Origin: Bacteroidales bacterium
GTDB lineage: Bacteria; Bacteroidota; Bacteroidia; Bacteroidales; F082
Direction: 5' to 3'
DNA: 53,673 nt
Assembly (NCBI GenBank): GCA_017427985.1
Contig: JAFRRS010000005.1
Location: 1 to 53,673, forward strand
Position 1 is the first letter of the stretch, and each line of letters opens with the position of its first letter. The notes below the pieces were generated by a model. That model was not told the origin of the DNA. It searched no databases and saw nothing but the letters and a program-made list of their open reading frames with translations. The position numbers and the translations under genes are program-made. Below, piece by piece: positions 1 to 13,282 of the stretch.

Positions 1-4107
<4,107 letters not shown>

Positions 4108-4185
4108 AGTGTTTATGTTTTAATTGTTACTAAAAGCTATTATATTATAAAGACGGCTGTATACACAACAAAATAACGGCACAAA

Positions 4186-4216
4186 CCTCAACCCCTATCC
4201 ATAGTAGGGGCTGAGG
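4186..4216 (-). terminator. Hairpin between rplL and rpoB (attenuator-like)
   Basis: In the minus-strand transcript a near-perfect stem (CCTCAGCCCCTA against TAGGGGTTGAGG) is followed by a short T-rich stretch. It sits in the 140-base gap between rplL and rpoB, the place where partial termination or RNA processing lowers rpoBC expression relative to ribosomal proteins in other bacteria. The weak T-run suggests attenuation rather than full termination; that is inference. Confidence 0.6.
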
Positions 4217-4247
4217 TGTTTTATGCCTGTTGTAGCAGGAAATAAAC

Positions 4248-4628
4248 TTATTTTATTTCGACTTCTGCACCAGCGGCCTCGAGTTGGGTCTTGAGTGCAT
4301 TAGCTTCTTCTTTGCTCACGCCTTCTTTAACAGCTTTAGGAGCAGCGTCAACTAAATCTTTAGCTTCTTTAAGTCCGAGGCTTGCTAAGTCCTTAACGAG
4401 CTTCACGACTGCGAGCTTCTGTGCGCCGGCTGACTTGAGAATAACGTCAAATGAGGTCTTTTCTTCTGCTGCTGGAGCTGCTTCGCCACCAGCGACTGGA
4501 CCTGCTACTGCAACTGCTGCTGCGGCTGGTTCAATGCCGTATTCTTCTTTCAAAATTGCTGCGAGTTCATTAACCTCTTTCACTGTAAGGTTTACTAATT
4601 GTTCAGCAAAAGCTTTTAAATCTGCCAT
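4248..4628 (-). CDS. rplL: 50S ribosomal protein bL12 (L7/L12)
   Basis: This 126-residue acidic, alanine-rich protein forms the multi-copy ribosomal stalk that recruits translation factors. The N-terminal dimerisation helix, the Ala/Gly/Pro-rich hinge (residues about 35-55) and the C-terminal globular domain with the [20 protein letters not shown] surface that contacts elongation factors are all present. It follows rplJ by 75 bases, the usual L10-L12 pairing. Confidence 0.98.
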   Translation of the reverse strand: MADLKAFAEQLVNLTVKEVNELAAILKEEYGIEPAAAAVAVAGPVAGGEAAPAAEEKTSFDVILKSAGAQKLAVVKLVKDLASLGLKEAKDLVDAAPKAVKEGVSKEEANALKTQLEAAGAEVEIK

Positions 4629-4703
4629 TTTTCTTCGTTTTTATTTGTTATACAATTATTTTTATTTTTCTTAATCTTAGCTGTGAATGATAATCATTCT
4701 GAA

Positions 4704-5225
4704 TTATTCCGGTCTCTCGGATAAGGTCTTCACTATACCGCTGAGCTTCTGGCCGCCACTCTGAAGAGCGCTGATAACGTTCTTGGCTGGTGACTGGAGC
4801 AATGCGATAACGTCGGCGATGAGTTCGTTCTTCGACTTGATGTTGCACAATGCGTCAAGCATGTTGTCGCCAGTGTACACACACTCTTCAATGTATGCTC
4901 CCTTAAGGATTGGCTTGTCACAAGTCTTGCGGAACTTCTTGATCAGCTTTGCAGGGGCGTTGCCATTCTCTGACAACATCATTGCTGTCGTGCCTTTGCA
5001 GACATCGTAAAGATCTCCAAAATCCTTACCTGTTCTCTGCATGGCCTTCTTCAGTAATGCGTTCTTCACCACAACAAGCTTGACCTGACTGTTGAAGCAC
5101 TGTCTTCTCAACTGGCTTGTCTTGTCGGCATTCAATGCCTCGATGTCTGTCAGATAGAAATTAGGACATGCTGTCAACTGGTCCACTATCGAGTTAATGA
5201 TAACTTCTTTATCTTCTTTTCTCAT
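4704..5225 (-). CDS. rplJ: 50S ribosomal protein uL10
   Basis: This 173-residue protein is the base of the ribosomal stalk: its N-terminal domain binds 23S rRNA and its C-terminal helix binds L12 dimers. The N-terminal part has the typical QLRRQ...VKLVVVKNALLKKA pattern. It sits between rplA and rplL, 20 bases after rplA, in the standard operon. In other bacteria an L10-L12 complex represses this mRNA; I did not identify a binding structure here. Confidence 0.97.
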   Translation of the reverse strand: MRKEDKEVIINSIVDQLTACPNFYLTDIEALNADKTSQLRRQCFNSQVKLVVVKNALLKKAMQRTGKDFGDLYDVCKGTTAMMLSENGNAPAKLIKKFRKTCDKPILKGAYIEECVYTGDNMLDALCNIKSKNELIADVIALLQSPAKNVISALQSGGQKLSGIVKTLSERPE

Positions 5226-5245
5226 GTCAATACTTATTTAAGGGT

Positions 5246-5941
5246 TTAGTTGGCTACTGATTTGACGTCCACTTGAACACCCGGACTCATTGTACTTGAG
5301 ATGTAGATACTCTTAACGTAAGTACCTTTAGCTGCTGCTGGTTTCAACTTGATGATCATCTGAAGGATCTCCTTCGCGTTGTCAACAATCTTCTCAGCTG
5401 GGAAGCTCACTTTTGCAATGCGGCTGTCGATGATTCCATACTTGTCAACCTTGAAATCAATCTTACCAGCTTTCACTTCCTTAACAGCTTTACCAACTTC
5501 CATTGTCACTGTGCCGGTCTTCGGGTTTGGCATCAATCCGCGAGGTCCGAGGATTCTACCAAGAGCACCAACTTTTGGCATCAATGAAGGCATTGTGATA
5601 ATTACATCGACATCGGTCCAACCGTCTTTGATCTTCTGGACATAGTCCTCGAATCCGACGAAATCAGCTCCCGCTTCGAGTGCTTCCTGTGCTTTATCTG
5701 GCGTACATAATACCAACACGCGAACAACTTTACCTGTTCCGTGAGGAAGTGTCACGCTGCCACGGACCATCTGATTGGCCTTACGTGGGTCGACACCTAA
5801 ACGTACGTTGATATCCACTGACGCATCGAATTTGGTGTAAGTGATTTGTTTTACGATATCAACAGCTTCTGTCAAGGAGTAGGCCTTGCTTTTGTCGAAC
5901 TTAGCTAAAGCTTCTTTTCTGTTTTTAGATACTTTTGCCAT
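5246..5941 (-). CDS. rplA: 50S ribosomal protein uL1
   Basis: This 231-residue protein of the L1 stalk helps release deacylated tRNA from the E site. The signature [19 protein letters not shown] is intact at about residues 125-145. It is the second gene after rplK, 43 bases downstream. Length matches the family. L1 is an autorepressor in many bacteria; no operator was recognised. Confidence 0.98.
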   Translation of the reverse strand: MAKVSKNRKEALAKFDKSKAYSLTEAVDIVKQITYTKFDASVDINVRLGVDPRKANQMVRGSVTLPHGTGKVVRVLVLCTPDKAQEALEAGADFVGFEDYVQKIKDGWTDVDVIITMPSLMPKVGALGRILGPRGLMPNPKTGTVTMEVGKAVKEVKAGKIDFKVDKYGIIDSRIAKVSFPAEKIVDNAKEILQMIIKLKPAAAKGTYVKSIYISSTMSPGVQVDVKSVAN

Positions 5942-5984
5942 TTTTTAATTTTTTGTTTGTTCTACAAATGCTTAAGACTTAGTC

Positions 5985-6422
5985 TTACTTTAAAGGTGAT
6001 TCGCCTGTAATCTTAACACCCATACTGCGTGCGGTGCCAGCTACCATGCTCATTGCCGATTCGATGGTGAAGCAGTTCAAGTCCTTCATCTTGTTCTCGG
6101 CGATTGCACGGACTGTGTCCCAAGAAATAGAACCGACCTTTGAACGGTTAGGCTCTTTTGACCCCTTGGCGACCTTGGCGGCCTCGAGTACGGAGACAGC
6201 TACTGGAGATGCTTTTACAACGAAGTCAAAGCTCTTGTCTTTGTAAACAGTGATGATGACTGGCAACACCTTGCCTGCCTGATCCTGTGTACGAGCATTG
6301 AACTGCTTGCAGAACTCCATGATGTTCACACCCTTTGAACCTAATGCTGGTCCGACAGGTGGTGCTGGATTAGCGGCTCCTCCTTTGATTTGCAGTTTAA
6401 TTAATCCGCTTACTTCTTTCAT
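5985..6422 (-). CDS. rplK: 50S ribosomal protein uL11
   Basis: This 145-residue protein binds the GTPase-associated region of 23S rRNA, the thiostrepton site. The N-terminal glycine/proline-rich loop [20 protein letters not shown] and the C-terminal rRNA-binding domain are complete. It lies between nusG and rplA, as in almost all bacteria, 45 bases after nusG. Confidence 0.98.
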   Translation of the reverse strand: MKEVSGLIKLQIKGGAANPAPPVGPALGSKGVNIMEFCKQFNARTQDQAGKVLPVIITVYKDKSFDFVVKASPVAVSVLEAAKVAKGSKEPNRSKVGSISWDTVRAIAENKMKDLNCFTIESAMSMVAGTARSMGVKITGESPLK

Positions 6423-6467
6423 TTGATTTTCTTATAAAAAGTTAAATGAAAACACTAACCATTATTC

Positions 6468-7022
6468 TCAACTCTCTCTCTTCACTTGGAAGTAACTGAG
6501 TTCAAGCGGTGTTTTACGACCGAAGATCTTCACCATAACTTTGAGCTTTTTCTTCTCTTCGTTAACCTCTTCGATAATGCCACTGAAGCTGGAGAACGGT
6601 CCGTCGTTGACCGTCACAGTCTCCCCGACTATGAACTCGAGTTCTGAACCCTCGCCCTTCTCTGTCATCTCGTCGACCTTTCCTAAGATACGGCTGACTT
6701 CCGATGGACGGAGCGGGTCAGGGTCACCGCCGCGTGTGCCGAGGAATCCCAACACATTCGGCGTTTCCTTGATAAGATGTGTGACCTCGGCGTCAAGATT
6801 AGCCTCGATAAGGACGTAGCCAGGGAGATAGTTTCTCTCCTTGCTGACTTTTTTGCCGTTTCTTACCGAATAAACCTTCTCTGTCGGGATCAGCACCTGT
6901 GAAATCAGATCCTGCAATGTGGCGTTGCGTGACAACTCGGCATCAAGATACTCTTTGACTTTTTTCTCTTTGCCGCTTATCGCGCGAATCACATACCATT
7001 TCTTTTCGTTCTGCTCACTCAT
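6468..7022 (-). CDS. nusG: Transcription termination/antitermination protein NusG
   Basis: This 184-residue protein clamps the RNA polymerase cleft and links it to Rho or to the ribosome. The NGN domain starts at [18 protein letters not shown] (residues 8-25) and the C-terminal KOW domain has the [20 protein letters not shown] pattern (about 128-150). It is preceded by secE and followed by rplK in the conserved order. Confidence 0.97.
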   Translation of the reverse strand: MSEQNEKKWYVIRAISGKEKKVKEYLDAELSRNATLQDLISQVLIPTEKVYSVRNGKKVSKERNYLPGYVLIEANLDAEVTHLIKETPNVLGFLGTRGGDPDPLRPSEVSRILGKVDEMTEKGEGSELEFIVGETVTVNDGPFSSFSGIIEEVNEEKKKLKVMVKIFGRKTPLELSYFQVKRES

Positions 7023-7081
7023 CTTATCTGTGATTTAATAAAGTAGTTGAATGATGATTTTTTAGATCAAACATTTCCTTG

Positions 7082-7273
7082 TTAGAAAACACGATAGAAA
7101 TTCTCCAACAAAGTTTCAAAAGACTTATCCATCAAGTACACCACTAACGCGATGATAAGGGAAGCAATGGATACGACGACAGCACTACTTTGCAGTTCTT
7201 TCCAAGTGGGCCAGCTTACTTTCTGGACCAACTCGTTGTAACATTCCTTTACGTAGTTTATGAACTTTTTCAT
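7082..7273 (-). CDS. secE: Preprotein translocase subunit SecE
   Basis: This 63-residue single-span membrane protein clamps the SecY channel. It is the short form with one transmembrane helix (residues about 29-50), preceded by the amphipathic ELVQKVSWPTWKEL segment that is the family hallmark. Position directly upstream of nusG and downstream of a tRNA-Trp is classical. Confidence 0.96.
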   Translation of the reverse strand: MKKFINYVKECYNELVQKVSWPTWKELQSSAVVVSIASLIIALVVYLMDKSFETLLENFYRVF

Positions 7274-7297
7274 TTTGTTTGAACTGTTTTACTCTAG

Positions 7298-7370
7298 CAC
7301 AGGCGGAAGGGCTCGAACCCTCAACCTATGGTTTTGGAGACCACCACTCTACCAATTGAGCTACGCCTGT
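7298..7370 (-). tRNA. tRNA-Trp (CCA)
   Basis: A full cloverleaf is readable on the minus strand: acceptor ACAGGCG/CGCCTGT, D-arm AGCTCAATTGGTAGAGT, anticodon loop with CCA and T-arm GGTTCGAGCC. The 3' CCA is not encoded. It lies between tuf and secE, its normal place in this operon. Confidence 0.96.
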
Positions 7371-7410
7371 GTGTCAGAGTGCCCGTGTTAGGGGCACTCT
7401 CGGGTTATTC

Positions 7411-8601
7411 TTAGTCGTCGATGATTTCTGTGACCTGGCCTGAACCGACTGTTCTACCACCCTCACGGATAGCGAAGCGGAGACCTTTGTCCATAGCGAT
7501 CTCAGAGATCAAGTTCACTTCGATAGTGACGTGGTCGCCTGGCATAACCATTTCCATTCCTTCTGGAAGGGTGATTTCACCTGTGACGTCAGTTGTTCTG
7601 AAGTAGAACTGTGGACGATATTTGTTTCTGAATGGGGTGTGACGGCCGCCTTCTTCCTTTGAAAGGACGTAAACCTCACCTTTGAAGTGTTTGTGTGGTT
7701 TGATTGAACCTGGTTTTGCGATAACCATACCACGGCGGATTTCGTCTTTGTCGATACCACGGAGGAGCAAACCTGCGTTATCGCCAGCTTCACCTTCGTC
7801 GAGGATCTTACGGAACATTTCCACACCTGTAACGGTTGATTTCAGTTTCTCAGCGCCCATACCGATGATATCAACTGGATCACCAACTTTGATGACACCT
7901 GTTTCGATACGGCCTGTTGCAACTGTACCACGACCTGTGATTGAGAACACGTCCTCGATAGGCATCAAGAATGGTTTATCAACAGCTCTTTCTGGTTCTG
8001 GAATCCATGTGTCGCAAGCTTCCATGAGTTCGTCGATCTTTGCTTCCCACTGTGGCTCACCGTTCAATGCGCCGAGTGCTGAACCGCGGATGATAGGTGT
8101 GTTGTCACCGTCGAATTCATATTTGCTGAGGAGGTCGCGGACTTCCATTTCAACGAGTTCGAGAAGTTCTTCATCGTCAACAAGGTCGCACTTGTTCAAG
8201 AACACAACGAGGCGTGGCACACCAACCTGACGTGCGAGAAGGATGTGCTCGCGGGTCTGTGGCATAGGACCGTCTGTTGCAGCGACAACGATGATAGCAC
8301 CGTCCATCTGAGCAGCACCAGTAACCATGTTCTTAACATAGTCAGCGTGGCCAGGGCAGTCGACGTGAGCATAGTGACGATTTTCTGTCTGATACTCAAC
8401 GTGAGCTGTGTTGATGGTGATACCTCTTTCTTTTTCTTCTGGAGCAGAGTCAATAGCGTCGAATGTCTTGACTTCTGACAGACCTTTCTTTGACAGGTGC
8501 AGTGTGATAGCAGCTGTTAAAGTTGTCTTACCGTGGTCAACGTGGCCGATTGTACCAATGTTAACGTGTGGTTTAGATCTTTCGAATTTTTCTTTTGCCA
8601 T
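7411..8601 (-). CDS. tuf: Elongation factor Tu
   Basis: This 396-residue GTPase delivers aminoacyl-tRNA to the ribosome. G1 [10 protein letters not shown]2/effector region GITI, G3 DCPGH and G4 NKCD are present in order, followed by the two beta-barrel domains ending in the usual [12 protein letters not shown]. It lies between the tRNA cluster and tRNA-Trp, so it is probably transcribed from the promoter upstream of the tRNAs. Confidence 0.99.
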   Translation of the reverse strand: MAKEKFERSKPHVNIGTIGHVDHGKTTLTAAITLHLSKKGLSEVKTFDAIDSAPEEKERGITINTAHVEYQTENRHYAHVDCPGHADYVKNMVTGAAQMDGAIIVVAATDGPMPQTREHILLARQVGVPRLVVFLNKCDLVDDEELLELVEMEVRDLLSKYEFDGDNTPIIRGSALGALNGEPQWEAKIDELMEACDTWIPEPERAVDKPFLMPIEDVFSITGRGTVATGRIETGVIKVGDPVDIIGMGAEKLKSTVTGVEMFRKILDEGEAGDNAGLLLRGIDKDEIRRGMVIAKPGSIKPHKHFKGEVYVLSKEEGGRHTPFRNKYRPQFYFRTTDVTGEITLPEGMEMVMPGDHVTIEVNLISEIAMDKGLRFAIREGGRTVGSGQVTEIIDD

Positions 8602-8666
8602 ACTATTTTTTGTTTACTTAAGGTTAATATTCTATTTAATTTCCTTATTTATATTCACAACAAATG

Positions 8667-8738
<72 letters not shown>

Positions 8739-8745
8739 TTTCGAG

Positions 8746-8818
8746 AGCGGAAGACGGGGCTCGAACCCGCTACCTAAAGCTTGGAAGGCTTTCGCTCTGC
8801 CAAATGAGCTACTTCCGC
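8746..8818 (-). tRNA. tRNA-Gly (TCC)
   Basis: Minus-strand cloverleaf with acceptor GCGGAAG/CTTCCGC, anticodon stem AAAGC/GCTTT and loop CTTCCAA giving anticodon TCC. It is separated from the adjoining tRNA-Thr by seven bases, so the cluster is one precursor. Confidence 0.96.
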
Positions 8819-8824
8819 TTGTCG

Positions 8825-8906
8825 TGGGGGAGGGTGGACTCGAACCACCGAACTCATCCGAGGACAGATTTACAGTCTGTTGCAATTGCCGCTATGCGAC
8901 TCCCCC
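8825..8906 (-). tRNA. tRNA-Tyr (GTA)
   Basis: Minus-strand class II tRNA with a long variable arm, as expected for Tyr. Acceptor GGGGGAG/CTCCCCC, anticodon stem ACAGA/TCTGT and loop CTGTAAA giving GTA. Length is 82 bases. Confidence 0.96.
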
Positions 8907-8939
8907 ATTATACCTTAGCACTTCGTCTGTTCAACTTTG

Positions 8940-9011
8940 AGCCGGCAGAGGGATTTGGACCCCCGACCCCGAGATTACAAATCACGTGCTCTACCGCTGA
9001 GCTATGCCGGC
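8940..9011 (-). tRNA. tRNA-Thr (TGT)
   Basis: Minus-strand cloverleaf with acceptor GCCGGCA/TGCCGGC and loop TTTGTAA giving anticodon TGT. The anticodon stem has one T-T mismatch in the middle by my pairing. It is the first tRNA of the cluster after the promoter. Confidence 0.93.
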
Positions 9012-9034
9012 CTTTATGTCAATGAACTTGGCTT

Positions 9035-9068
9035 AAAAAAGCACACCATTCCTCATTCCGAAATGGTG
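9035..9068 (-). terminator. Terminator after hpf
   Basis: On the minus strand a stem CACCATT/AATGGTG is followed by TTTTTT. It would end transcripts from xerC-hpf ahead of the tRNA cluster. Confidence 0.7.
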
Positions 9069-9070
9069 CG

Positions 9071-9100
9071 CAAAATTACACAATTTTTATTTACCGCCAA
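9071..9100 (-). promoter_or_regulatory. Promoter of the tRNA-tuf operon
   Basis: Minus-strand TTGG, 18 bases, then TAATTTTG, a good match to the Bacteroidota consensus (TTTG about 19 bases upstream of TAnnTTTG). The start would lie about 60 bases upstream of the first tRNA. It lacks the GTCRYT element found in the prophage late promoters. Confidence 0.6.
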
Positions 9101-9177
9101 CCTTTTTTTAAATATTTTTTTTAAAATTTTTCCAAAAGGCAGTAAACACATTGTATATCAATACAAAAAGCCCTTTT

Positions 9178-9468
9178 TTAGAACTTATTTTTGTACTTTT
9201 CAATCTGGTTTTTCAACGCGTCAACAGCCTTATCTGTCGCCTCCTCAAACGTCTTGCACTGCTTGCTTGAATACAAATCGTTGCCTTTAAGCATGATTCT
9301 TATATCCGCAATCTTGTTTTCAGGCGCATCCGTGTTGTCGAGTTTCAATGTCACCTCCGCACCTATCGCGTCGTCTAATTTTCCGCAAAGTTTCTCAATC
9401 TTGTTGGTGATAAAATCTTCAAGTTTGCTGTCAGCTTTGAAATGGACTGCGTTGATCGTAACTTTCAT
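9178..9468 (-). CDS. hpf: Ribosome hibernation promoting factor
   Basis: This 96-residue HPF/RaiA-family protein binds the 30S decoding region and silences ribosomes in stationary phase. The fold pattern is clear: KVTINAVHFKADSKLEDFI, then basic helices and EEATDKAVDALKNQIEKYK at the C-terminus. It is the short form, without the dimerisation domain of long HPF. It follows xerC by 39 bases. Upstream of its ATG is GGAGG, five bases away, a strong Shine-Dalgarno sequence that is rare in this phylum. Confidence 0.92.
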   Translation of the reverse strand: MKVTINAVHFKADSKLEDFITNKIEKLCGKLDDAIGAEVTLKLDNTDAPENKIADIRIMLKGNDLYSSKQCKTFEEATDKAVDALKNQIEKYKNKF

Positions 9469-9507
9469 AATAACCTCCTATTTTTAGATTTAAAAATTAT
9501 GTTTTCA

Positions 9508-10392
9508 TCATTCGTCACCCAACGGGTGGGCTGACTGATATATTTCCTTCAACTGTTCGATGGTGTTGTGCGTGTAAATCTGTGTCGAGTTGAGGCTGCT
9601 GTGACCTAAAATCTTCTGTATCGCCCTGATGTCGGCACCCTCGTTGAGCATGTGCGTGGCGAAAGTGTGCCTCAACACGTGCGGACTTTTCTGCTCGAGC
9701 GTCGTCACGCCCTCCAATATCCTGTGAACAACACGGTAGACGAAGGTCGGACTCATTGCCTTGCCCCTGTCGTCGACCAATAACATAACGTTGTCGCGCC
9801 CTGGAAATTGTTCGTCCCTGACAATTTTATACCCTTCTATCATCTTCAGCATTTCCGCGCTTATCGGGATGATTCTCTCCTTGTTTCTCTTGCCTCTCAC
9901 CTTCAGTTGCATGGCGCTTTCCGAGATGTCGGCATCTTTCAATCCTCTCAGCTCCGCCTGGCGCATCCCTGTCTGGTAAAGAATCTCGAAAAGCATCTCG
10001 TCGCGCACTGCCTTGAAGCTGCCGTCTTCCTCAAACCTCACCTTTTCGATGTCCTGTTCGGGCACGAATTTTGCAAGTTCCTTTGGCTGTTTTAATGATT
10101 TCACGCCCTGCAGAGGCGACACGGAAACTACTTTTTCGCGGAGACAGAATTTGTAGAACGAGCGCAATGTCGACATTTTCCGGTTGATGCTGCGGTTCTC
10201 CTCCCCTTTTTCTTTCAAAGAAACGATATACGAGCGCACCATCTGCGTCGTCACCTTCGTCAAGTCGTCAAGTTCATATATATTAATAAGGTATTGCCCA
10301 AACTGCTCCAAGTCGCGCTTATACGCTGATACTGTGAGATTTGAGTATCTCTTCTCCGTTTGTATATACCTCAAAAACCGCTCCAACATCAT
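9508..10392 (-). CDS. xerC: Tyrosine recombinase XerC/XerD
   Basis: This is a host site-specific recombinase, probably one half of the chromosome dimer resolution pair acting at dif. The 294-residue protein has the SAM-like N-terminal domain and a catalytic domain with TGMRQAELRGL (Arg), HVLRHTFATHML (His/Arg), GHSSLNSTQIYTH (His and nucleophile Tyr). The start was set at the ATG at 10392 because a promoter-like TATCTTTG overlaps the more upstream TTG. XerC versus XerD cannot be separated by eye. Confidence 0.9.
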   Translation of the reverse strand: MMLERFLRYIQTEKRYSNLTVSAYKRDLEQFGQYLINIYELDDLTKVTTQMVRSYIVSLKEKGEENRSINRKMSTLRSFYKFCLREKVVSVSPLQGVKSLKQPKELAKFVPEQDIEKVRFEEDGSFKAVRDEMLFEILYQTGMRQAELRGLKDADISESAMQLKVRGKRNKERIIPISAEMLKMIEGYKIVRDEQFPGRDNVMLLVDDRGKAMSPTFVYRVVHRILEGVTTLEQKSPHVLRHTFATHMLNEGADIRAIQKILGHSSLNSTQIYTHNTIEQLKEIYQSAHPLGDE

Positions 10393-10410
10393 CGTTTCCA
10401 AATTACGCTT

Positions 10411-10441
10411 CAAAGATACGGAGGAATTTTTAAAAAGTCAA
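10411..10441 (-). promoter_or_regulatory. Promoter of xerC-hpf
   Basis: Minus-strand TTGA, 19 bases, TATCTTTG; spacing and -7 box match the Bacteroidota consensus. It lies about 20 bases upstream of the chosen xerC ATG and decides against the longer TTG start. Confidence 0.6.
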
Positions 10442-10462
10442 GGAAATTTTTATTTTTTGTAC

Positions 10463-10497
10463 AAAAAAGTAGAGATGCCATATTATGACATCTCTAC
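10463..10497 (-). terminator. Terminator after rpsU
   Basis: Stem GTAGAGATG/CATCTCTAC with runs of A before and T after, so it can act in both directions. It separates rpsU from xerC. Confidence 0.8.
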
Positions 10498-10535
10498 AGT
10501 TTTTTGATTCTATTCTTGCGTTTAACGCGAACCGA

Positions 10536-10733
10536 TTAGGCGTTCTCTTCAGCCTGACGGAGTTTCTGGACGTAGATGGCCTTCTGCAAAGCCTCACGTT
10601 TGATGACTGATGGTTTTGTGAATTTTTGGCGGTTGCGTAATTCTTTCACAACACCAGTTTTCTCATACTTTCTCTTGTAGCGTTTAAGAGCGCGATCGAT
10701 GCTTTCACCGTCTTTTACAGGAATAATAATCAT
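10536..10733 (-). CDS. rpsU: 30S ribosomal protein bS21
   Basis: This 65-residue, strongly basic protein binds near the anti-Shine-Dalgarno end of 16S rRNA. The typical start IIIPVKDGESIDRALKRYKR and basic C-terminal helix are complete. In Bacteroidota bS21 is part of the pocket that hides the anti-Shine-Dalgarno sequence, which fits the lack of SD sites in this window. A TATTTTTG box at 10794-10801 is its likely -7 element. Confidence 0.96.
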   Translation of the reverse strand: MIIIPVKDGESIDRALKRYKRKYEKTGVVKELRNRQKFTKPSVIKREALQKAIYVQKLRQAEENA

Positions 10734-10964
10734 TTTTAATACTCTCTCTTTCTTTTAATTGTTAAACTAAAAAACTTTATTTAAAAGTGGCTGCAAAAAT
10801 ACAACAATTTTTTAAATGTGGTAATTTTTTTTCAAAATTTTTACAATGTTATTCGCTGACGCGAAATGTGGTCGCTTTGCTCCAATGTGCCGCTTCGCAG
10901 AATGCGGACAAATTTCAACACATTCTGCGAAGCAGCAAATTTCACGAACGAAGTGAGTGACACA
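10734..10964. other. Non-coding gap rpsU to DPP IV
   Basis: The gap holds the probable rpsU promoter (minus-strand TATTTTTG at 10794-10801) and, near DPP IV, a strong inverted repeat described separately. I see no gene in it. Confidence 0.6.
10892..10933. repeat. 13-bp perfect inverted repeat downstream of DPP IV
   Basis: GCTTCGCAGAATG (10892-10904) and its exact complement CATTCTGCGAAGC (10921-10933) enclose a 16-base loop. It follows the DPP IV stop by about 30 bases but has no T-run, so it is either an RNA 3'-end stabiliser or a small dispersed repeat rather than a simple terminator. Confidence 0.6.
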
Positions 10965-13187
10965 TTACTTTAGCAAATGCTCAAACAAGAAATTGTCAAT
11001 CTTCGTGAAGAGGTGCATTCTGCTTTCTCCGTCGCCGTATTCCTGATAACCGCCGTAGATGCCGTGGTTTTTGTTAGGATAAATCATCAAATCGAACTGC
11101 ACTCCGTTGGCAATCATCGACTTGATGAGCTCCATGGCGTTCTGGTAATGGACGTTGTCATCGCCGCTACCGTGGCAAAGCAGATAGTTTCCTTTTATCA
11201 TCGCGGTGTTGCTCACAGGCGAGTTGTCGTCATAACCAGAAGGGTTTTCCTGTGGCGTGCGCATATATCTCTCAGTGTAGATATTGTCATAATATCTCCA
11301 GTTTGTGACAGGAGCCACCGACACTGCCGTACTGATGTAGTCTGCTCCCTTTGTGATGCCATTGGCTGCCATGAAACCGCCGTAGCTCCAGCCGTAAATG
11401 CCAATCTTCTCAGCATCGACGTATGGCTGGCTTGCCATGTATTTCGCCAAGGTTATCATGTCCTGAGTCTCATATTTTCCAAGTTCGAGATATGTCATCT
11501 TCTTGAACAATTCGCCTTGAGCGCCGCTACCTCTATTATTAATAGAGACAGAAATGATTCCATGCTGTGCCAAAATCTGCATCCAGTCCCAATCGGAATG
11601 ATCCCACTGGTTCAACACCGTCTGATGTCCCGGACCGCCGTAAACGTAAATCAACACAGGATATTTCTTGTTCGGGTCGAAATCCGGAGGAAGGATCTGC
11701 CATCCGTCAATCTCAACTGGAGTCCCGTTAGGCATTTTGAAAGCCGGATCGCTAATCTTAATCAGTTGTTTCTCGCTGACATTGTATTCTTTAAGTCTCT
11801 CAACTATCTCATGATTGTCCTCCAACATTCTCAACATATTTCCCTTATTATTATATAAGGTGTACTGATACGGCTTTGTCACCGTTGAGTTGATATTGAT
11901 GAAATATTTGAAATTCTTACTGAAATTCGCTCTGTTAACTCCCTCAAGGCCAATGATTTCACGCATCTTGCCTTTCAAATTGACAGCAAAAATCTGACGC
12001 TCAACCGGTGATTTCTTTGCTGCCTGGAAATAAACTTCCTTACCGTCGAAACCGTAGATTTTTGTTACATCCCAGTTGCCTGAAGTCAAGGCTTTGCTTT
12101 CAGAACCATCGAGTTTGCAAATATAAATATGGTTATATCCCGATTTCTCGCTTGTCATGAGGAACGATTTTCCATCTTCAAGGAAAGTCCAGTCGTCAGT
12201 AATGTCAATATAATATTGGTTTTCCTCATTATAAAAAACGGTAGTCTTACCTGTTGTGACATCGGAGGCAAGAATCTTAAGATTATTCTGATGACGGTTA
12301 AGCCATTGAATAGCAAGGACATTCGGATTATTAGTCCATTTCATTCTCGGAATATAAATATCCGTCTCCTCACCAGTGTACATCTTCTTGGTGGAATTGT
12401 CGTCAAGATTATAGACATAGACTTCAACAACCGAGTTGTCCTCGCCAGCTTTCGGATATTTGAAGCTGTACCAGTCAGGATAAAGGCCTTCAAACTCCTC
12501 CATCTGGAACTCCTTAACCTTCGATTCATTGAACTTGAAATAAGCTATTTTCTTATTGTCAGGCGACCAGAAAAAGCCTTGCGAGAAGCTGAATTCCTCT
12601 TCGTAGACCCAGTCGGGAGCACCATTAATTATATTGTTGTAAAGTCCGTCGAAAGTGAACTGAATTCCGGCGTTTTTCTCCAAATCTTTGATAAACAAGT
12701 TATTATCACGCATGAAAGCGACTTTTTTACCATCAGGAGAGAACGTTGCGAGACGCTGGCTGCCATTTGTCGAAAGCGGCTGGAGCTTTTTAGAAGCCAT
12801 GTCATAAACGAAATAGTCGGCAGTAAACGAATGGCGGTAGATATAATTAATATTGGTAAGGAACAGCGCTTTTGTCTCGTCGTCGCTGAGGATGTAGTTG
12901 TAGACGCGGATCGGGAGCGAGTCGCCTTCAGGGACGAGTTCGTTGAACTTGAACAGCGTCTTGACCAGTTTGCCGGTCTTGTAGTTATAGATGTTGAATT
13001 CGCCCTTCTCGATGGTGCCGTAAGTCTCGCCGTCGCGCATCGGATTCATGCCTCTGACGCCCTTTGTCTGGAATGTTGGACGCTCGTAGATGTCGGAAAG
13101 GTCGAAATTTTTCTTTTCCTGTGCGTAGGATGTCGCATTAAGGACAAATGCCAACGCAATGATTAACAGATACTTAACTTTTCTCAT
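10965..13187 (-). CDS. Dipeptidyl peptidase IV (S9 family)
   Basis: This exported serine peptidase removes X-Pro dipeptides from peptides in the periplasm. The 740-residue protein starts with a signal peptide (MRKVKYLLIIALAFVLNATSYA), has the seven to eight-bladed propeller domain and ends with the alpha/beta hydrolase: nucleophile in GWSYGGF, Asp in GSGDDNVH and His in NKNHGIYGG. The ATG at 13187 is used because the reading frame upstream of it runs through the antisense of a tRNA gene. A TATCTTTG promoter box lies 22 bases upstream. Confidence 0.93.
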   Translation of the reverse strand: MRKVKYLLIIALAFVLNATSYAQEKKNFDLSDIYERPTFQTKGVRGMNPMRDGETYGTIEKGEFNIYNYKTGKLVKTLFKFNELVPEGDSLPIRVYNYILSDDETKALFLTNINYIYRHSFTADYFVYDMASKKLQPLSTNGSQRLATFSPDGKKVAFMRDNNLFIKDLEKNAGIQFTFDGLYNNIINGAPDWVYEEEFSFSQGFFWSPDNKKIAYFKFNESKVKEFQMEEFEGLYPDWYSFKYPKAGEDNSVVEVYVYNLDDNSTKKMYTGEETDIYIPRMKWTNNPNVLAIQWLNRHQNNLKILASDVTTGKTTVFYNEENQYYIDITDDWTFLEDGKSFLMTSEKSGYNHIYICKLDGSESKALTSGNWDVTKIYGFDGKEVYFQAAKKSPVERQIFAVNLKGKMREIIGLEGVNRANFSKNFKYFININSTVTKPYQYTLYNNKGNMLRMLEDNHEIVERLKEYNVSEKQLIKISDPAFKMPNGTPVEIDGWQILPPDFDPNKKYPVLIYVYGGPGHQTVLNQWDHSDWDWMQILAQHGIISVSINNRGSGAQGELFKKMTYLELGKYETQDMITLAKYMASQPYVDAEKIGIYGWSYGGFMAANGITKGADYISTAVSVAPVTNWRYYDNIYTERYMRTPQENPSGYDDNSPVSNTAMIKGNYLLCHGSGDDNVHYQNAMELIKSMIANGVQFDLMIYPNKNHGIYGGYQEYGDGESRMHLFTKIDNFLFEHLLK

Positions 13188-13208
13188 TTTGATATAGATT
13201 TGAAAATT

Positions 13209-13235
13209 CAAAGATATGAAAAAATTTTTTACAAA
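13209..13235 (-). promoter_or_regulatory. Promoter of DPP IV
   Basis: Minus-strand TATCTTTG at 13209-13216 with a T-rich -33 region about 18 bases upstream; it gives a very short leader. It overlaps the divergent tRNA-Val promoter region. Confidence 0.5.
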
Positions 13236-13240
13236 AAAAG

Positions 13241-13271
13241 TTTGGATGAATAAAAATTTGTTGTACTTTTG
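13241..13271 (+). promoter_or_regulatory. Promoter of the tRNA-Val pair
   Basis: TTTG, 19 bases, TACTTTTG: an exact Bacteroidota consensus promoter ending 12 bases before the first tRNA-Val. Confidence 0.75.
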
Positions 13272-13282
13272 CACCCGCAAAT

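Noticed and set aside
12129..13166. Plus-strand frame of 345 codons
   Set aside because: It is antisense to the DPP IV gene, whose signal peptide and catalytic triad are unmistakable; the opposite frame has no motif or start signal.
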